From: Bacteroidota bacterium | Lineage (GTDB): Bacteria; Bacteroidota; Ignavibacteria; T3Sed10-11 | Length of the DNA stretch: 7,246 nt | NCBI GenBank assembly: GCA_007128495.1 | Contig: SKXH01000009.1 | Span: 1-7,246 of the forward strand | Reading direction: 5' to 3' | In this document: positions 4,356 to 7,246 of the stretch, piece by piece | Position numbering within the stretch: position 1 is the first letter of the stretch | How the letters are laid out: each line of letters starts with the position of its first letter | Made by a program: the position numbers and the translations under genes | Notes under the pieces: model-generated | What the model was told of the DNA's origin: nothing | The model's database searches: none | What the model saw: the letters and a program-made list of their open reading frames with translations, nothing else

Positions 4356-7246
4356 TCACACCGTTCTCTCGCTCGCATAGGCAGGTTTATCCGTCGATTC
4401 GGCATCATTGCCGACTTGCCGTATTCCTTTTGCTGCGAGGAATTCTCCGATTCGCTCTTTGGTCCGGTGGAATACCAGATACATATTCGGAATTACAAAC
4501 AGCGTCAGGAACATTGCAAATATCAATCCGCCGATAACGGCAACGGCAAGCGGCTGCAACGTTTCGGAACCCTCACCAACGCCAAGAGCAAGTGGTGACA
4601 TACCGACACAGGTTGTAATCGTAGTCATTAATATCGGACGCAACCGCAATGGACCCGCTGTCTTGACGGCATCTACCGGTTTCATTCCATGATCCCGCCG
4701 CATCATCTCTATAAATTCAACAAATACAATAGAGTTGTTCACAACAATACCTGCGAGCAGGATGATGCCGAGTAGCGCGGTAGCTGCAAGAGGAATATTT
4801 GTTATAAAAAGTGCAGCCACGACACCGATCAATGCAAACGGGATCGTCAGCATAATAACAAACGGGTTCAGCAGCGATTCGTACAATATCACCATCACGA
4901 CATATACAAGAAAGACCGCGAGCATAATCATCATAAACATTTGACGATTACTTTCCTGCCGTGCCTCCTCCTGTCCGGCAAACGTCGTCCGATATCCCTC
5001 CGGTAAACTCATCCCCGCAAGTGCAAATCGAGCATCGTCGGTGACTTCAGCAACCGATCTATCGGTGCCGGAGACATTACCCGATACCGAGACCAAACGT
5101 GTTTGATTGTGACGGTCGATACTAACCGGTCCGACACCTTCTTCAATTTGAGCGACATTTCGCAGCGGTATCGGTGATCTGCCCTGTGAATAAAGAACTA
5201 TTTGATCGAGTTCACGAATGCTCCGTACCTGTTCACGATCATAGAGCACCCGGATATCGTATTCACGGGCTCCTTCGATATACCGGCTGGCAATAGACCC
5301 ATCGATTGCGGTGCGAACGGTTTCGCCAATATTACGCGAGGAGAGTCCGAGTTCCGCTGCTCTCTCCCGATCTATCTTGATTTGTAATTCAGGCCGCGAC
5401 TCCTCTATAGATTTTTCTAATCCCGAAAGTCCTTCAATGCCTTGCAAGTTTGCAATAATATTATCGGCAATTTCTGAGAGCATTCGAATCTCATCACCGT
5501 ATATATTGATCTCCACGTCGTCCCCTGTTCCGCCAAACCAGAGACCGGGAATACCCTGTTTACGGACATTAACACGCGCATCGGTATAGTTGGCTTGCGA
5601 TATCCTCTGGCGCAAACGAGTAATCCATTCATCACTTGTAATGTCCCTCTCACGCAATGGGACTAATTGTATATCGAGAGAACCCCGCGTCGGGAACTCC
5701 CCCGTCGCACTCGACCACATTCTCCCGCCGGCGACGGTGAAGACAGATTCAACAGCGGGCATCTCGCCTATCATCCGCTCAATTTCCATAGCAAGAGAAT
5801 TATTTTCCTCGAGCGAGCCAGTCGGCGGCAGCTCATATCGAATGGAAATACGACCGTCATCCATCGACGGTAAAAACTCACCGCCAAGTTCACCCCAGAC
5901 ATACATAGCGCCGACGAATAATACAATAACAGATGAAATAACCCATCCGCGGCGATGAATTGTCCAAGAAAGCATTTGTTTATAGATGTTTATAACTTTT
6001 TCAAATGCACGATCAAATGTAGCGATAAATTTACTCTGCTTGTCGGAATTTTTTGCTTCGTATCTGAACAATTGAGCAGACAGCATCGGTACAAGCGATA
6101 AGGCAACAAGCAGCGATGCAACGATTGCAAATGATATGGTAAGAATGAGTTCTGTAAATACCATCGATGCAAGTCCTGCTATCATCAAAAACGGAAGTAC
6201 CGACGCAAGGTTCGTTGAGGTAGCGGCAGTTACCGCCGAAGAAACCTGATTACTTCCGATATGAGATGCTTCGACGGGATCTTTGTGCTCCTTTTGTACC
6301 CGCGATATATTTTCAAGCATCACGATGGAGTTGTCCATCAACATACCGACACCGAGCGCCAGTCCACCGAGTGAAATAATATTCAGGGTCAGATCACCGA
6401 TTCCCATCATAACAAATGTAGCAAGAATTGCGATCGGTATAGAGGTTGCAATAATAAACGTACGGCGGAAACTTCCGAGAAAGATACCGACAATCAGCAT
6501 TGCAAGAGACCCGCCGACGATAGCTGCGGTGGAAACACTGCCAATTGAATTCCGTATAAATTGGGATTGATCGGTAATAACGGTTAGATCAATATTCGCC
6601 GGTAATACATTATTTTCTTCAAGAAAATCTATTTGATCAAAAATCGCATTGGCCACTTCGACCGTATTACCGGTAGGTTGTTTAAAGAGAGTAACCTTTA
6701 CGCTCGGTATACCGTTCAGCCGTGCAAAAATACGTTGTTCACGATGTGTGTCCTGAACATCGGCGATATCGCGTAAGCGTATTCTGTCTGAGGAACTGCT
6801 GGAGGGGTTAGAACCGGCAAAAGCATCGGTTCTACGCTGCACCTGAATACGCGTATTCTTGATATCATCCAAAGACAAAAAGCGACCCAGGGTTCGACTT
6901 GCATATTCACGAGTTCCGGCTATAACACGGCCGCCGCTCGCATCCACATTTTCGTCACGTATCGATTGCATAACCTGAGAAACCGAAAGCCCGTATCCTT
7001 CGAGACGTCGTTTGTCAAGCACAACATGTATTTCACGTTCCAGACCGCCGGCGACATCAACGGATGCAACACCCGGAACAGTGAGGAAGTGATTGATAAA
7101 TTCTTCTTCAGCCCATCGACGCAACTGAACGGCATCAACGACATCCGAAAAAAGAGCGATCTCAACTATGGGGCGCTGAGTAGGATCGAACTTAAAGATC
7201 ATCGGGGGATCGACATCCTGCGGTAATTGTCCACGCGCCCTGTCGA
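4356..7246 (-). CDS. RND-family (AcrB/SwrC-like) efflux transporter permease, 5' end outside window
   Basis: The frame enters from the right edge (7244) and runs 962 codons to the TGA at 4356-4358. Methionine at 7202 is not the start: the frame continues upstream with ARGQLPQDVDPP, a conserved porter-domain segment. About 100 residues, including the first transmembrane helix, are missing compared with full-length proteins of roughly 1,050. The protein should be a trimeric inner-membrane proton-driven exporter working with a periplasmic adaptor and an outer-membrane channel, whose genes are not in the window. Counting from the first complete codon, the first porter half is about 1-230, helices TM2-TM6 about 235-392 and TM7 near 431-451. 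The second porter half is about 455-765, and TM8-TM12 about 768-925. In TM4 the GMLMDNSIV motif has Asp304 at AcrB D407 but Asn305 at D408. In TM10 the VVNNSIVFVEF motif has Asn836 at AcrB K940. LRLRPILMT follows TM10. The substrate cannot be read from sequence; heavy-metal export is less likely than hydrophobic compounds. Confidence 0.95.
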   Translation of the reverse strand, partial: DRARGQLPQDVDPPMIFKFDPTQRPIVEIALFSDVVDAVQLRRWAEEEFINHFLTVPGVASVDVAGGLEREIHVVLDKRRLEGYGLSVSQVMQSIRDENVDASGGRVIAGTREYASRTLGRFLSLDDIKNTRIQVQRRTDAFAGSNPSSSSSDRIRLRDIADVQDTHREQRIFARLNGIPSVKVTLFKQPTGNTVEVANAIFDQIDFLEENNVLPANIDLTVITDQSQFIRNSIGSVSTAAIVGGSLAMLIVGIFLGSFRRTFIIATSIPIAILATFVMMGIGDLTLNIISLGGLALGVGMLMDNSIVMLENISRVQKEHKDPVEASHIGSNQVSSAVTAATSTNLASVLPFLMIAGLASMVFTELILTISFAIVASLLVALSLVPMLSAQLFRYEAKNSDKQSKFIATFDRAFEKVINIYKQMLSWTIHRRGWVISSVIVLFVGAMYVWGELGGEFLPSMDDGRISIRYELPPTGSLEENNSLAMEIERMIGEMPAVESVFTVAGGRMWSSATGEFPTRGSLDIQLVPLRERDITSDEWITRLRQRISQANYTDARVNVRKQGIPGLWFGGTGDDVEINIYGDEIRMLSEIADNIIANLQGIEGLSGLEKSIEESRPELQIKIDRERAAELGLSSRNIGETVRTAIDGSIASRYIEGAREYDIRVLYDREQVRSIRELDQIVLYSQGRSPIPLRNVAQIEEGVGPVSIDRHNQTRLVSVSGNVSGTDRSVAEVTDDARFALAGMSLPEGYRTTFAGQEEARQESNRQMFMMIMLAVFLVYVVMVILYESLLNPFVIMLTIPFALIGVVAALFITNIPLAATALLGIILLAGIVVNNSIVFVEFIEMMRRDHGMKPVDAVKTAGPLRLRPILMTTITTCVGMSPLALGVGEGSETLQPLAVAVIGGLIFAMFLTLFVIPNMYLVFHRTKERIGEFLAAKGIRQVGNDAESTDKPAYASERTV

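Noticed and set aside
7200..7202. ATG at 7202 as the start of the RND permease
   Set aside because: The same frame continues upstream to the window edge with the conserved ARGQLPQDVDPP segment, so this is an internal methionine of a gene that begins outside.
1..7246. Mobile element, CRISPR, toxin-antitoxin or defence system
   Set aside because: No transposase or integrase, direct repeat series, tRNA-like attachment site, or small paired genes; all coding space is taken by four housekeeping-type genes.

Overview
The window holds four genes of an ordinary diderm (Gram-negative-type) bacterial chromosome, two of them cut by the window edges. Outer-membrane lipoprotein, peptidoglycan and RND efflux functions all imply an inner and an outer membrane. 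The short 257-residue AMP nucleosidase is the form I know from Bacteroidota and related FCB-group phyla, not the two-domain enterobacterial enzyme. Some features do not fit a typical Bacteroidota chromosome: the lytic transglycosylase gene has a clear Shine-Dalgarno sequence, and the best promoter candidates look like classical -35/-10 sigma70 sites. I therefore suggest an FCB-superphylum relative without naming a genus. Coding DNA is of moderate GC and the intergenic gaps are very AT-rich.

Layout, left to right. Positions 1-1616 (minus) are the first 538 codons of a membrane-bound MltD-like lytic transglycosylase lipoprotein with LysM repeats; its 3' end lies left of the window. Positions 1617-1798 are an AT-rich gap with a ribosome binding site, a candidate promoter for the transglycosylase, and a weak terminator for the next gene. 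Positions 1799-3346 (minus) are a complete carboxyltransferase (beta) subunit of the propionyl-CoA carboxylase / methylmalonyl-CoA decarboxylase family. Positions 3347-3518 are a divergent promoter region with two AT-rich palindromes. Positions 3519-4292 (plus) are a complete AMP nucleosidase. Positions 4293-4355 are a convergent gap almost filled by a long inverted repeat, a probable shared terminator. Positions 4356-7246 (minus) are the last 962 codons of an RND-family efflux permease whose start lies right of the window.

The genes do not form one pathway. The carboxylase belongs to propionate/methylmalonyl-CoA metabolism, AMP nucleosidase to purine salvage and adenylate control, the transglycosylase to cell-wall remodelling, and the RND pump to export. 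Only the carboxylase and transglycosylase are adjacent on the same strand, and the 182-base gap with its own promoter candidate suggests separate transcription. I found no mobile element, CRISPR array, tRNA, rRNA or clearly novel system. The observations most worth checking are the convergent hairpin, the palindromes in the divergent promoter region, and the altered proton-relay residues of the RND pump.
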